A stretch of 64,000 bases of DNA from Paraburkholderia sp. FT54 (GTDB taxonomy: Bacteria; Pseudomonadota; Gammaproteobacteria; Burkholderiales; Burkholderiaceae): positions 372,001-436,000 of the forward strand of contig NZ_CP134197.1 in assembly GCF_031585635.1 (NCBI RefSeq), read 5' to 3'. Below are positions 1 to 9,327 of the stretch, one piece after another. Both the position numbers and the translations under genes were made by a program. Position 1 is the stretch's first letter. Each line of letters starts with the position of its first letter. The notes under the pieces are model-generated. The model did no database searches and was not told where the DNA came from. It was given only the letters and a program-made list of their open reading frames with translations.

Positions 1-73
1 CGTAAATGAGATATTCAAATCATCACGTGATACCTTTTACATATCTCCTTATCAACCCTTAGATGGTGATGTC

Positions 74-1021
74 ATGAAGCGATCGCCTGCGGCACTGCAA
101 CGAAGTCATATCGAAGCCCTGATCGCCATCGGCGATGGCGGCTCGGTGCATCGCGCTGCGCGCAGTCTTGGCGTTGCGCAGCCGGTGCTCTCACGGTTGC
201 TCGCCGATGCGGAAAGCCGGCTGGGAGCGCGGCTATTCGAACGGTCGAGCCAAGGGAGTCAGCCCACGTTGCTCGGCGAAACCGTGCTCGCGCAAGCGCG
301 CTCCGTGATGCGCGCGATGGACCGGCTGAGCGCGAGTGCCTCGTCCGCGCGGTTGCCGATCCGGCTCGGTTGCATACCGCGCGCAATGCATACGCTGATC
401 CCGCCGCTCTATGCGCGGATGTACGCAGGGACGCACGCACACGATCCAGCGCGCGCCGACGACACCGTATTCCGCTGTAAGGTGATCGAGGGCAGCTCGA
501 CAATGTTGTGCGAACTGCTGGAGGCAGGCGAACTCGATTTTGCGATCCTGCGCAGCGCCAGCACGGTGAAAAACGACGAGATGAAGGTCGAGCGTCTCTA
601 TGCGGAGCGCACCGTAATCGTTTGTTCAAACGACCACCCTGCGCTGCGTGCGCGGCCGCTGCGGCTTGCCGACCTGGCTGCGCTCGACTGGACGCTCCCG
701 CATGCCGACACGACCTCGCGTATCGCTTTCGATCAGTTCTGGACACGACGTCGTCTGCCGCCGATCGAGCCGGTGCTCGAGACACGCTCATTCGAATCGA
801 ATATCGAAGTGGTGGCGCACACGCGACTGCTGTCGATCGCGCCGGAGTCAATCGCCCGGCGCTACATGCGCTTTGGCATGCTGAGCATTCTGGAGATCGA
901 GAGCGCGTTGCCATCGAGCCCGATCATGCTGGGCTCGCGGCTAACGGCGCGCGAAGAACCCATGTTGAAGCGCTTTCGCAAGCTGCTGCAAGAAACGGCA
1001 GGCGAGTTGGCTTTGGGGTGA
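74..1021 (+). CDS. LysR-family transcriptional regulator
   Basis: A 315-residue protein of normal LysR length. Residues 10-70 form the winged helix-turn-helix with the typical spacing of the family: a GSVHRAARSLGVAQPVLSR recognition region, then the ESRLGARLFER wing. From about residue 92 it continues as a periplasmic-binding-protein-like effector domain. The target and the inducer cannot be read from the sequence, and no divergently transcribed partner is visible because the window starts 73 bases upstream. The ATG is preceded by a weak purine stretch. The family call is firm and the pathway is unknown. Confidence 0.9.
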   Translation: MKRSPAALQRSHIEALIAIGDGGSVHRAARSLGVAQPVLSRLLADAESRLGARLFERSSQGSQPTLLGETVLAQARSVMRAMDRLSASASSARLPIRLGCIPRAMHTLIPPLYARMYAGTHAHDPARADDTVFRCKVIEGSSTMLCELLEAGELDFAILRSASTVKNDEMKVERLYAERTVIVCSNDHPALRARPLRLADLAALDWTLPHADTTSRIAFDQFWTRRRLPPIEPVLETRSFESNIEVVAHTRLLSIAPESIARRYMRFGMLSILEIESALPSSPIMLGSRLTAREEPMLKRFRKLLQETAGELALG

Positions 1022-1577
1022 GCGGTGCTCGATTGCTTCCGTGATGGGACTTGCCCGTTCAGTATGTTGATCAATGTCCGTGATGTTGCGAACTCAGACC
1101 TCACGCGAGTGAAATTCTCGACCAAACAACGGAAAAGCAGGCTCATACTCATGTCCGGGCGCAAATCTACAAGCGCCTTAGTATCAGCAGTAATTCAACG
1201 GAAAACAGAGAGGTCTGATGCCAACAATAAAACTCGCCAGATAGATGTCACTATTGCCGACGTTCTCGACTTGATAGAACGGGATTTGGCATCGCTGGCG
1301 GGTGTGCATTCGCCGAGCTTGGCATTCGAAGTCAAGCTAACGGTATCAACGTCGACGGGCGCTCTCGTTGCGAAACGGTCGGCAGGTAGAAGCGCCGCCC
1401 TTCGCGTCCAACCGTAAAGCTGCATTTCTTCGGCTTACTGCAAAGCAATCGTTTGCGGTCGAATTTAGATTCGCCGCACCATTGCCATGTTATGCAACAT
1501 TCTATCTAATAGGCTCGCAGAAGGAGCCTGATTTATTTCGGTTCACTAATCCAAGCACCTGCCCTCCATCACAGGCC
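1022..1577. other. Stretch without a recognisable gene
   Basis: Between the LysR gene and the chemoreceptor I recognise no gene. One open frame (1025-1417, plus strand, 130 codons) has no good ribosome binding site and no family signature. The chemoreceptor frame stays open back to 1368, but the translated 5' part resembles nothing in that family. The stretch probably holds the junction where the chemoreceptor lost its 5' end. Confidence 0.4.
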
Positions 1578-3176
1578 ATGAATCGTCTGCTACCGCTTAA
1601 ATCCCAGTTGGGGCGTTACGCGCGAACGCTTGCCGGGCATTTTCCTGCTCCTTTTACACGCGACGAATCAAACGGTGTCGAGATCCTCGGAAACTTGACC
1701 CCCAGGTTGCTGAACGGCAACACGCTGCTGAACCTCAATTACAGCGAGGTCGACCGCTTTACCCTGAACACCGGCTCAACGGCAACGCTGTTCGTCGTCA
1801 GAGGCGAAGACTTCGTGCGTGTCACCACTTCCGTCAAAAAGCAGAACGGCGAACGAGCCGTGGGCACGGTGCTTGACCGTTCGCACCCTGGCTATCGGGA
1901 GCTGCGCCGCGGGCAGTCCTATACCGGTTACGCCACGCTATTCGGCAAGCAATACATGACACAGTATGAGCCGATACGGGATAGCACCGGCGAGGTAATC
2001 GGCGCGCTGTATGTCGGCCTTGATGTCAGTGAAGTATGGACCTTGTCGATCGGAGCAAAACTCGCGCTGCTGACCCTGGCAGCGGCTACCACGATCCTGC
2101 TCGGCTATGATTGGCTGCTGCAGGCCGTGATCCTCGCCGACCGGGCAAGCCCGGTGGGCGCGTTGACCCCGTTCCAGCAAACCGAGATGATAGCCTTCGG
2201 GTTATTCGGCGCGCTGTTGATCAGCGCGCTGATCTTCGTGACGACCCGGCGCGGCCTCGGGACACAACTGCTCGAAGCCAAGGCCGCCGCGGAACAGCTA
2301 GCGGCCGGCGACCTGACCGCACAGGTGCATGTCGATCGGCGTGACGAGCTCGGTCAGTTGATGCAGGCGATGAACGGCATCAGCGTCGGTCTAGCCTCGT
2401 TAGTCGGCAACGTGCGGCGTGCCTCCGATACGATCGCGCTGGCTGCTCGCGAAATTGCAGCCGGTAACGCGGACCTGTCGGCGCGCACCGGAGCGCAAGC
2501 TGGCTCGCTCGAGCAAACCGCGGCGACGATGGATCAATTGACTTCAATTGTCCGCGCCAATGCTGAACACGCAACGCATGCCAATGAACACGTCGCCTCG
2601 GCCTCCGAGCTCGCGGTCAAAGGCGGCACAGTGGTGGGGGATGTGGTAACCACCATGTCGTTCATCCGCGGCAGTTCAGGCAAGATCGTCGAGATCATCA
2701 GCGTGATCGACGGACTTGCCTTTCAGACCAATATCCTGGCCTTGAATGCGGCCGTCGAAGCCGCACGCGCTGGTGACCAGGGACGCGGCTTTGCGGTAGT
2801 TGCCGCCGAAGTGCGCAGCCTGGCGCAGCGTAGCGCCACAGCCGCCAGGGAAATCAAGGCGCTGATTACTGACTCGGTTAGCAAGGTCGATGCCGGCGGC
2901 GAACTGGTCGATCAGGCCGGCCGGAACATGACCGAAATCGTCACGGCCGTTGGCAGTGTGGTCGCCTTGATGGGCGAGATTAGCCACGCGAGCAAGGAGC
3001 AAAGTACCGGCATCAGCGAGGTCAACCGCGCGATCGGGCAGATGGATGAAATGACCCAGCAAAACGTTGCCCTGGTTGGGCAGGCGGCAGCTGCAGCAGC
3101 CAGCATGCAAGAACAGGCGCGCGCACTGGAAGACGCGGTGCGGGTATTTCGCCTGGCAAGCGATGCGCCAACCTGA
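1578..3176 (+). CDS. Methyl-accepting chemotaxis protein, 5'-truncated
   Basis: Reading from the ATG at 1578 gives about 532 residues. The first 150 match the C-terminal part of a Cache sensor domain (motifs such as [11 protein letters not shown] and [10 protein letters not shown]). Two hydrophobic segments follow (around [16 protein letters not shown] and [17 protein letters not shown]), then a HAMP-like linker, then a cytoplasmic signalling domain with the conserved hairpin tip ([23 protein letters not shown]). The usual N-terminal membrane anchor before the Cache domain is missing, so the receptor is probably a 5'-truncated gene whose sensing domain cannot be displayed normally. The frame continues upstream to 1368, without family resemblance. 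The family call is sure; function is doubtful. Confidence 0.75.
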   Translation: MNRLLPLKSQLGRYARTLAGHFPAPFTRDESNGVEILGNLTPRLLNGNTLLNLNYSEVDRFTLNTGSTATLFVVRGEDFVRVTTSVKKQNGERAVGTVLDRSHPGYRELRRGQSYTGYATLFGKQYMTQYEPIRDSTGEVIGALYVGLDVSEVWTLSIGAKLALLTLAAATTILLGYDWLLQAVILADRASPVGALTPFQQTEMIAFGLFGALLISALIFVTTRRGLGTQLLEAKAAAEQLAAGDLTAQVHVDRRDELGQLMQAMNGISVGLASLVGNVRRASDTIALAAREIAAGNADLSARTGAQAGSLEQTAATMDQLTSIVRANAEHATHANEHVASASELAVKGGTVVGDVVTTMSFIRGSSGKIVEIISVIDGLAFQTNILALNAAVEAARAGDQGRGFAVVAAEVRSLAQRSATAAREIKALITDSVSKVDAGGELVDQAGRNMTEIVTAVGSVVALMGEISHASKEQSTGISEVNRAIGQMDEMTQQNVALVGQAAAAAASMQEQARALEDAVRVFRLASDAPT

Positions 3177-4379
3177 CGGGCGTCTGACGAGGTGAGACGC
3201 ATGTCAAAGCGGAAGCGGGTGCTCAAGAACATACGAAAGGTGACTGCAAGGTATTGTCACGTTGGTCGCCGTGCGGCCGAAAACGAGGTATGTCAGGGTT
3301 GCCAAATTAAGAGGCAAGGCGCTCCCACAGTGACGTGCCGATTTGAAGCCCTCACCGAATAGCTAATCACATCGGGTGGAAAGCGATAGCCCGCATAAGA
3401 CCGCGGGTTGTCGATGTCAGGGGCGGGTTGCCGCGCAAGTTGGCGGTCGCGGTGTGGCCGATGACTTGCCGGCTGACTCGAGCGGACAAATGGCGGGCGT
3501 ACCTTGGAAACCGCCGTTCAGGTCGCGCCGGCGCGACGGGCCGCAGTGGGTCGAAATTTGCCTGTCGACTTGGCTTTCTTGGTGATATCAGGAACTCCAA
3601 ACCTATCGTCGCAGGGCAGGCCGAAGTTCGCAAGTTTTGGTTCCCAACGAAAAAATCGTCCAATTCCACATAATTGCGGCTATCTACCCCTTCGTTTTCG
3701 GACATTTTCCCTGATGGAGGCTGAAGGGGTACGAAAGTTGCGGCTTTCATACCCTTCATGTGAGGACATCTGTTAGATAGCTGCCTTATATATGTTGCTG
3801 CATCGGCTGCAGGGTCGCCGGCGTGCCACTCTCGCGGCGCTTCCGTGTGCCATGACGCGCGGCCGGCCGGATCGACAGTGGTGATGTGACGCAACCGCTG
3901 CGGCGCGCCAGCAATGCGTAGCGATCGACCCGGCCGCCTGAAGTGAAGCCACGCGGGCAGAAGCGGTCAATGGCGCGCCGGGCGAGCACCGGAAAATTCT
4001 TCAGGTAGTCGCCAACGGAACCATAGACGTTCACCTGCGCATGGGTGCGCCGAACTTTGCACGTGCAAAGTTCGCCGAGCAATGCAACGACTCTGCGGCA
4101 GACGCGTCGGTGAGGGCGACTGGCTGGAGCTCGGATGCGTTGCCATCCGGTGCGCCCTTTTCCCCGCTTCCAGGCCGGACAGACCATCGTTCTTGCGCGC
4201 GATGAAACTTTTGCCGCCGACGCCCGGATAGTTACAACGTTAGTTGAAATCCAGACACAACTTTGTGATGCGGCGCACCAATCCCCGCTTCGCCTTATCC
4301 AGCCTGAGTTTCGGGTCGATCTGTAATCCAACTACAGTTGTGTTTATGCAGGCAACTTCGTCAACCAAAGTTGCGAAAG
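3177..4379. other. Decayed stretch without a convincing gene
   Basis: The open frames here (for example 3786-4331 minus and 3504-3776 plus) overlap each other, lack ribosome binding sites and match no family that I recognise. A small hairpin follows the chemoreceptor stop at about 3180-3200 but has no T-run. The only clear structure is the 24-bp palindrome at 4051-4074. The stretch looks like remnant DNA. Confidence 0.4.
4051..4074. repeat. Perfect 24-bp palindrome
   Basis: The sequence is fully self-complementary around the centre CACGTG, with half-site CGAACTTTGCAC. There is no spacer, so it could be a dimeric protein binding site, a resolution site or a recombination scar. No gene start lies close enough to assign it as an operator. 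Confidence 0.6.
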
Positions 4380-4666
4380 CGTTTCTGGCGCCGCCGGCGT
4401 GCGCAGGCGTTGGACGAACTGAGTCTCGATGAGCGAGTGTTCATGGGTGCGTTGAACGCGCCCCGCCTTGGCATTCGTTCGGTACCCAATCGGTAACAAG
4501 ATGACGTGCCGGTCGATGTGGTGCAGAAGGCGCAGGGGCATGCGTCGCTGCAAGCGACCTCAATCCACGTTCGGAATGGGACAAACGTGTGTTCGACGAC
4601 GAGACGAAGTACTACGCGTGGATTGCCGGCAAGAGTCTGGTGCTCGCACCACGGAAACATGGATAG
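4380..4666 (+). pseudogene. Remnant of a tyrosine recombinase (integrase) C-terminus
   Basis: Pieces in different frames look like the end of a phage-type integrase. At 4503-4575 one frame reads PVDVVQKAQGHASLQATSI, which is the C-terminal GHAS..TT signature region of XerC/D-like recombinases. An upstream piece starting at 4380 (RAQALDELSLDERVF) ends at a stop at 4494-4496. A downstream piece in a third frame ends at 4666. The stop and frame changes mean no intact enzyme is made. It is the scar of an older mobile element. Confidence 0.5.
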
Positions 4667-4844
4667 TGCGGGGTGATGCTTGATTTAATGAAGAAATAAG
4701 TCGGAAAGAGGTTGTGCAAGGACGCCACACGGCGCAGACGTAGATCGTCTGACTCGCTGGCGCGAACCGCGCGGGCGATGTACGTATACGGCGCAAATTG
4801 GCGGCGGTGGATTCGAAGACGATATCCACTCGCATTACGCACTC

Positions 4845-5684
4845 TTGCCAGCACAATGGTCGACGTTTCTCCAGGACGTGCTTACGAATGCAGAACTGAC
4901 AAAACGCTTGTTCAAGGCAATCGCAGCTGGGTCCGAGAAGGACCTCTCGTTGCTCGCAAGAAAAATCATTGAAGAAGAAAACAGCAAGGGCCACAACGTG
5001 CTCGCGAACCAACTTGGCGTGATCCTTCAGGCTAAGAAGCCCGCTCAGCGTGCGACGGAGCCGAGGACGGACGGCGAGCGCGTCCTGCAACAGTTGCCGC
5101 TGAGTCGGCGATATCAAGATCCGCTCGTTGTTCGTCTCGAACGATCCTCCTTGCGGCACTTCATGGTGTTGCCGGAACAGGTTGAGCTGCGTTTCCAGCG
5201 AATCGAGCAGGAGTACGCGGCGCGAGAGCGGTTGGCCAAGCACGGGCTCCGTCACAAAAAGAAAATTTTGCTATACGGCCAACCCGGCTGCGGCAAGTCA
5301 CTAGGCGCTGAACGCCTTGCCTGGGCGACGGGATTGCCGTTGGTCAAGGTCCGCTTTGATGCGCTCATCTCATCTTACTTCGGCGAATCGGCGGTCAATC
5401 TGCGCGCAGTGTTCGAGTCAGCGCGCGATCGGCCATGTTTGCTGTTTCTGGATGAATGTGATTTCATCGCTAAGTCCAGAGCAAACTCTAACGATGTGGG
5501 TGAGGTGCCTCGTTTAGTCAACACCTTGCTGCAGTTGCTGGAAGACTTTGACGCTCCGGTGAAGGACCGGCTGCGAGCCTATGGGCTCTTCGAAATATTT
5601 GATGAAAATCACTACTTCGAGACCGTGACGGATGCCGTTCGCAGCTATACCTCACAGCATCGCCTTGACTGGCCGGGCGAGTGA
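4845..5684 (+). pseudogene. Chimera: AAA+ ATPase N-terminus fused to a SulP transporter STAS tail
   Basis: Residues 1-230 are an AAA+ ATPase of the type usually paired with a subtilisin-like protease: an N-terminal helical region (AAGSEKDLSLLARKIIEEE), Walker A GQPGCGKS, and Walker B LLFLDECDF. The ATPase stops at LLQLLEDFDAP, before sensor 1, the arginine finger and the small lid domain. The last 40 residues (DRLRAYGLFEIFDENHYFETV) instead resemble the end of the cytoplasmic STAS domain of SulP anion transporters. The frame is therefore a deletion fusion of two genes, not a working ATPase. Its 3' end overlaps the opposite-strand ppk2 frame by 33 bases. Confidence 0.7.
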
Positions 5685-6554
5685 TTGGCCGGCTCCAGGC
5701 GGGTGGATGAGCAGGATGAGCAACCACTTACGGCTCTCCAGGAGCGCGCCCCGCGTGTAGTCCCGACTTCGCTCAGTTCCCATTTCTCGAGCTGCGCGCG
5801 AATTGACTGCAATTCCTTTCTGCGTTCTGCGTTCAGCGTTCGCCTTCGGATGGGTCATTTCAAGTTCCTCAAGCGTCTCAAGAACGATCCTCGACACGAT
5901 CAGCCTCGCGTTCTCCTCGACGTCGGCAACACTGAATTTCCAGTTTTTCTCAGAGTCGTCTATGCGCTGCAGGAAGCGTTTGCGCTGCTCTTCCTTCGAG
6001 ATGTGAAGGTAAGACTTGACGATCCGCGTGCCGTTTCTGCAGAGGTGCAACTCCAGATCCAGGATCGAACGATAGCGGTCACGCCACACAGTCTTTTCGT
6101 CGAGCAGCGCATCCGGCAGGCCCTCGTTACGGAGAATCTCGGGATGGACACGAGCAATTAACACCTCCTCGTAATAGGACCGGTTGAAGATGCCGATCCG
6201 TCCACGCTCGGGTAGATCGCGCGTAGTGCGCCAAAGGAAGTCATGCTGCAATTCAGTGGGGCTGGGATGTTTGAAGCTGAATACCTCGCAACCCTGTGGG
6301 TTCACGCCCGACATGACATGCTTGATGGCACCATCCTTACCGGCTGCGTCCATTGCCTGGAAGATAAGCAGAACGGCATATCGGTTGAAGGCATAGAGCA
6401 ACTGCTGAAGAGAACTCAGTCGCGCGACGTGTTCACCCAGCAATTTCTGGTAGTGTTCCCGTGACCTGCACACGGACTCTACCTTCGTTGGCCATTTGTC
6501 GAGCTTGACCCGTCCGCCTTCCGGGACCCGAAAATCTCGCGAATTGATTTCCAT
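5652..6554 (-). CDS. ppk2: Polyphosphate kinase 2, damaged C-terminus
   Basis: PPK2 enzymes transfer phosphate between polyphosphate and nucleotides. The frame has the family P-loop at residues 67-75 (AMDAAGKDG), the following [13 protein letters not shown] segment and the Walker B-like [10 protein letters not shown] at about 124-132. Two lesions are visible. Near residue 214 the usual W/Y-rich lid segment (about 35 residues expected between FSVADVEE and NARLIV) is missing. At 5819-5832 a 7-bp tandem duplication shifts the frame, so the natural tail (in the other frame [12 protein letters not shown]) is replaced by about 50 foreign residues. It is the last gene of a tight operon with the two genes upstream. 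Family certain; activity doubtful. Confidence 0.85.
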   Translation of the reverse strand: MEINSRDFRVPEGGRVKLDKWPTKVESVCRSREHYQKLLGEHVARLSSLQQLLYAFNRYAVLLIFQAMDAAGKDGAIKHVMSGVNPQGCEVFSFKHPSPTELQHDFLWRTTRDLPERGRIGIFNRSYYEEVLIARVHPEILRNEGLPDALLDEKTVWRDRYRSILDLELHLCRNGTRIVKSYLHISKEEQRKRFLQRIDDSEKNWKFSVADVEENARLIVSRIVLETLEELEMTHPKANAERRTQKGIAVNSRAAREMGTERSRDYTRGALLESRKWLLILLIHPPGAGQSLARPVKAML

Positions 6555-6572
6555 GTTGATCCTCGCAACCGC

Positions 6573-6998
6573 TCAATGTCGGTAGGCTTGTAGCCAGGGG
6601 AATCCGGCAAAGCAGATCTGTGCCGCAAAGCCGATCCCTCCAACGATCGACCCGATACCCGAAACATACTGTGCCGGAGACTCACCGAACGCGAACACAG
6701 CAACACCAAGTTCTGCGACCACGAGAACGATGAAGGCCACGATCCCCATAAGGAGACGACTACGCCTATCGGGTTGCAGATTGAACCGCTGCACACTCCA
6801 TTGCGAAACCTTCCAGCTGGCCGCAAGCATGATTGGCGTTTCCAGTACGACGGAGGCAATCGCGCCGAGATGTGGCACCAGCACCAGCACGCGTATTGCA
6901 CCGAGAGCGAATCCTATCGCGAAGACAAGGAGAGCATAGGTGGTCCCCGCCTTCACCCATGGAGCGCGTCTGCGCACGCAAAACGAAGTGGAGTTCAT
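6573..6998 (-). CDS. Small integral membrane protein
   Basis: A 141-residue protein with about four hydrophobic helices (around residues 19-40, 45-62, 82-102 and 112-132), so an inner-membrane protein. I do not recognise a characterised family. It lies 5 bases after the creA-like stop and 18 bases before the ppk2 start, and these three minus-strand genes form one transcription unit. The context suggests a low-oxygen or stress response gene. Confidence 0.7.
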   Translation of the reverse strand: MNSTSFCVRRRAPWVKAGTTYALLVFAIGFALGAIRVLVLVPHLGAIASVVLETPIMLAASWKVSQWSVQRFNLQPDRRSRLLMGIVAFIVLVVAELGVAVFAFGESPAQYVSGIGSIVGGIGFAAQICFAGFPWLQAYRH

Positions 6999-7003
6999 GG
7001 CAG

Positions 7004-7483
7004 TTACTGTCTGGTGGGCATCCTGGGACCTGCCGGCAAACGGATTACGTAGATGCGACCCGGCAAATCTCCTGCAACCTCGTCTTCGTTGTACGTGAAG
7101 TAGACAAGCGAATGGCGTTCAGTGTCCAGTATCCGGATTATATGGAGCGAGTCGAAAGTTGGATCTGACTCAGCCGTGAATACTTGCGCTTGTCTGGGCA
7201 CACTTTCGGCAACCCGGATGTCGCCTGTCTGATGGCAGGATGCCGTCAGGTCCGTGCCGCGGGAGGTTCGTCCACTTCCCAGTGCGCCCTCGGAATGCGA
7301 CTCTGAGACATAGCAGGTCACGCCTTTCACGAGGGGATCATCGTAAGCCGAAATGGCGATATGCGAACCGTATCGCTGGGTATGCGTTTCGATGGTCGCC
7401 AGATCCTTGGCTACGACAACGGAAGACGAAAATATAAGCAGCGCGACCAGGATGTTTGCCCGCCCTGGAACCAGCTTGATCAT
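7004..7483 (-). CDS. CreA family periplasmic protein
   Basis: Starting at the ATG preceded by GGAGGTGGG (7483) gives 159 residues with a signal peptide (ILVALLIFSSSVVVA). The body has CreA family features: the ISAYDDPLVKGVTCYVSES block, the ALG motif, a conserved second cysteine in SCHQTGDI, and the C-terminal LVYFTYNEDEVAGDLPGRI segment. CreA proteins are widespread exported proteins of unknown biochemical role. The gene is first in an operon with the membrane protein and ppk2, and an FNR-type box lies about 100 bases upstream. Confidence 0.8.
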   Translation of the reverse strand: MIKLVPGRANILVALLIFSSSVVVAKDLATIETHTQRYGSHIAISAYDDPLVKGVTCYVSESHSEGALGSGRTSRGTDLTASCHQTGDIRVAESVPRQAQVFTAESDPTFDSLHIIRILDTERHSLVYFTYNEDEVAGDLPGRIYVIRLPAGPRMPTRQ

Positions 7484-7580
7484 CTCCCACCTCCAGGTAT
7501 CCACCAGTCAGATCGTCAATCGCGCCACGCCGCGGCAACGGATCGCTGACTTCAGGCTATTTCACCTGGAAGTCCGCTAC

Positions 7581-7594
7581 TTGACGCAGGTCAA
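7581..7594. promoter_or_regulatory. FNR/ANR-type box
   Basis: TTGACGCAGGTCAA matches the TTGAY-N4-RTCAA pattern bound by FNR/ANR oxygen-sensing regulators. It lies about 100 bases upstream of the minus-strand creA-like start and 154 bases upstream of the plus-strand gene at 7748, so it could serve either. Confidence 0.65.
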
Positions 7595-7747
7595 TGCCCG
7601 CGTGTTCGCCTGGCGTCATTCTGAAATGGATCTGTGGTTTGCATAGGGTGCATGTCAGCAGCAAATTGGACACTCCTTGTGCAGGCGTCAACAAACCGCG
7701 GTTTCGGTCGCCCGCATCGCCAGAAAGTTCGCATATCGAGGATTACC

Positions 7748-8140
7748 ATGTTCCGGAACTCCCGTTTTTCGATGCTTCTATCTCTCGTTTTCTGCGCCTG
7801 TGTAAATGGTGCTGCACTCGCACAATCGCTACCGCAACCCGCTTCGCAAAACGGCGTCTCCTTCATAACTGGCGGTGTGGGCGAAGATGGAGTTCAGGCT
7901 TTTCGCGCCGCAGCTCCAGGCTACAACCTTCGCATGACGTTCGCCTCGAAGACAGGGAACTATCTGTCCGACATTGATGTAACGATAACGTCGGGCGCCG
8001 GGCGACCCATCCTGTCCGTTCGGACAGAGGGCCCGTTCCTGTTTGTCCGGCTACCTGGGAGCCTACTTCGTTCTCACCCAACTGGCATTGCTGTGCCTCG
8101 TCTTCGTCCTGATGCGGATCGACTGGAGCGTTGCACTTAA
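7748..8140 (+). CDS. Exported hypothetical protein, 3' end replaced
   Basis: The ATG at 7748 opens a 130-residue frame with a signal peptide (MLLSLVFCACVNGAALA, cleavage near AQS). A domain follows that resembles carboxypeptidase-regulatory-like proteins (FASKTGNYLSDIDVTI and EGPFLFVRLP). At that motif a PPGRY-type continuation would be expected. Instead the frame runs into unrelated residues, while another frame becomes coding-like (see 8052-8195). The 3' end has therefore been exchanged or deleted and the protein is likely non-functional. Confidence 0.55.
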   Translation: MFRNSRFSMLLSLVFCACVNGAALAQSLPQPASQNGVSFITGGVGEDGVQAFRAAAPGYNLRMTFASKTGNYLSDIDVTITSGAGRPILSVRTEGPFLFVRLPGSLLRSHPTGIAVPRLRPDADRLERCT

Positions 8141-8195
8141 TGAGCACAGGTTCCGCTTCAGGCGCCCCAAGCCGGGCGAGAATGCCCGTACCTGA
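8052..8195 (+). pseudogene. 3' fragment of an unidentified membrane protein
   Basis: In the frame shifted relative to the preceding gene, 47 codons encode one hydrophobic helix (YFVLTQLALLCLVFVLM) and a basic tail (RFRFRRPKPGE) ending at the TGA at 8193. It starts exactly where the exported protein frame loses family resemblance, so it is the tail of a second gene joined by a deletion. The family was not recognised. Confidence 0.4.
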
Positions 8196-8271
8196 CTACC
8201 GTCACTGAGCTGTCGCTTGCATCACCCAGGCGAACGCACAGAATTCAGGAGCGAATCAGTTTTTGCATGCG

Positions 8272-9213
8272 TCATGATGAAGATGAAGAGTTCAGGTAGG
8301 GGCGAACCATCAACAGCGGGGTTTGAGTGATGCGGGCCGTTCGGCCTGCGACGCTTCCGAGAAACCAGCGTGAGAAGCCGCGCCGACCGTGCGTGCCGAC
8401 GACTACGAGGTCCGCGTACCATCGTTGAGCCTCGCGAACAATCGTGTGGGGTATGTCATCGCTCGCAGGGTCTGTTTTGACCAGCCCCAATTCTACGGGG
8501 TTAAACTGATTGGCAAGAACTTCGGCCGCCGCGGAGAGCACCTTATCCCCCTCTTCGATGAACGTATCCTCGAGAAATCGAACAGCGCGATCGACGACGT
8601 AAACAGCTCGTATGGACGAATCGGGGCCTGCAAGACGCAGGCCAGACTGCAGGGCATCGAATGAAGCCTTGCTGCCGTCAAGCGCGAACATAATTCGTCG
8701 CGGATAGGCGTGTATCGCGGCCACATAGCTGGCGGGCACGATGAGAATTGAACACGGAGTCTGGCTTGTGACGAATTCGGATACCGTTCCTTCGAACCAG
8801 CGCAACATGCCGTGATGTTGCCGTGCACCGACTACGAGCAGGTCAGCGTGCCACTCACCTGCAGCATCGATCAATGCATTTCCCGCATAACCACCTAGCC
8901 TCGAAAGTTCAAGCACGCGGGCGTCGACGTCGATGTTCGCATCAGCGAAAACTTCTTGTGCCTGTTTAACCGCCTCGCTGGCATCCCGTAAGAGCTCCTC
9001 CCGAATGGTCTCGAATACGGCATCGGCCAGTGATCCAAGCGGCACGAGCGCACGCGGGTTCTCGGCGACACTTACGATACGCACCTCTACGCCGGGCCTC
9101 ACGAGGCCGCATACATACTTCGCCAAGCGTGCGGACATAGGCGACAAGTCTACACCGATCAGGATCCGCTGGAATCCTGATTTAGGGATACTACTGGCAC
9201 TCGATGCAGTCAT
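8272..9213 (-). CDS. Universal stress protein, double UspA domain
   Basis: About 313 residues with two UspA folds in tandem (roughly 14-145 and 155-300). Each has the adenine-nucleotide-binding G-x2-G-x9-G(S/T) type motif: VVGARQHHGMLRWFEGTVSEFV in the first and VVGTHGRRGFSRWFLGSVAG in the second. I chose the ATG at 9213, with GGAG ten bases upstream, over the ATG six codons earlier. It lies downstream of a paralogue in the same orientation. Such proteins are induced by hypoxia and stationary phase in related bacteria. Confidence 0.88.
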   Translation of the reverse strand: MTASSASSIPKSGFQRILIGVDLSPMSARLAKYVCGLVRPGVEVRIVSVAENPRALVPLGSLADAVFETIREELLRDASEAVKQAQEVFADANIDVDARVLELSRLGGYAGNALIDAAGEWHADLLVVGARQHHGMLRWFEGTVSEFVTSQTPCSILIVPASYVAAIHAYPRRIMFALDGSKASFDALQSGLRLAGPDSSIRAVYVVDRAVRFLEDTFIEEGDKVLSAAAEVLANQFNPVELGLVKTDPASDDIPHTIVREAQRWYADLVVVGTHGRRGFSRWFLGSVAGRTARITQTPLLMVRPYLNSSSSS

Positions 9214-9327
9214 GATTCGTGCTCCGTGCAACGCGTGATCTCACACGCATTCGTGGTGTTTGGAAATCAGACCAGCGTAAGCTATTGGAAAAACACAAAA
9301 TCAGATATTCAAGCGGGCGCTGCCAGT

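Noticed and set aside
3180..3200. A hairpin after the chemoreceptor stop as terminator
   Set aside because: The stem is six base pairs with no following T-run.
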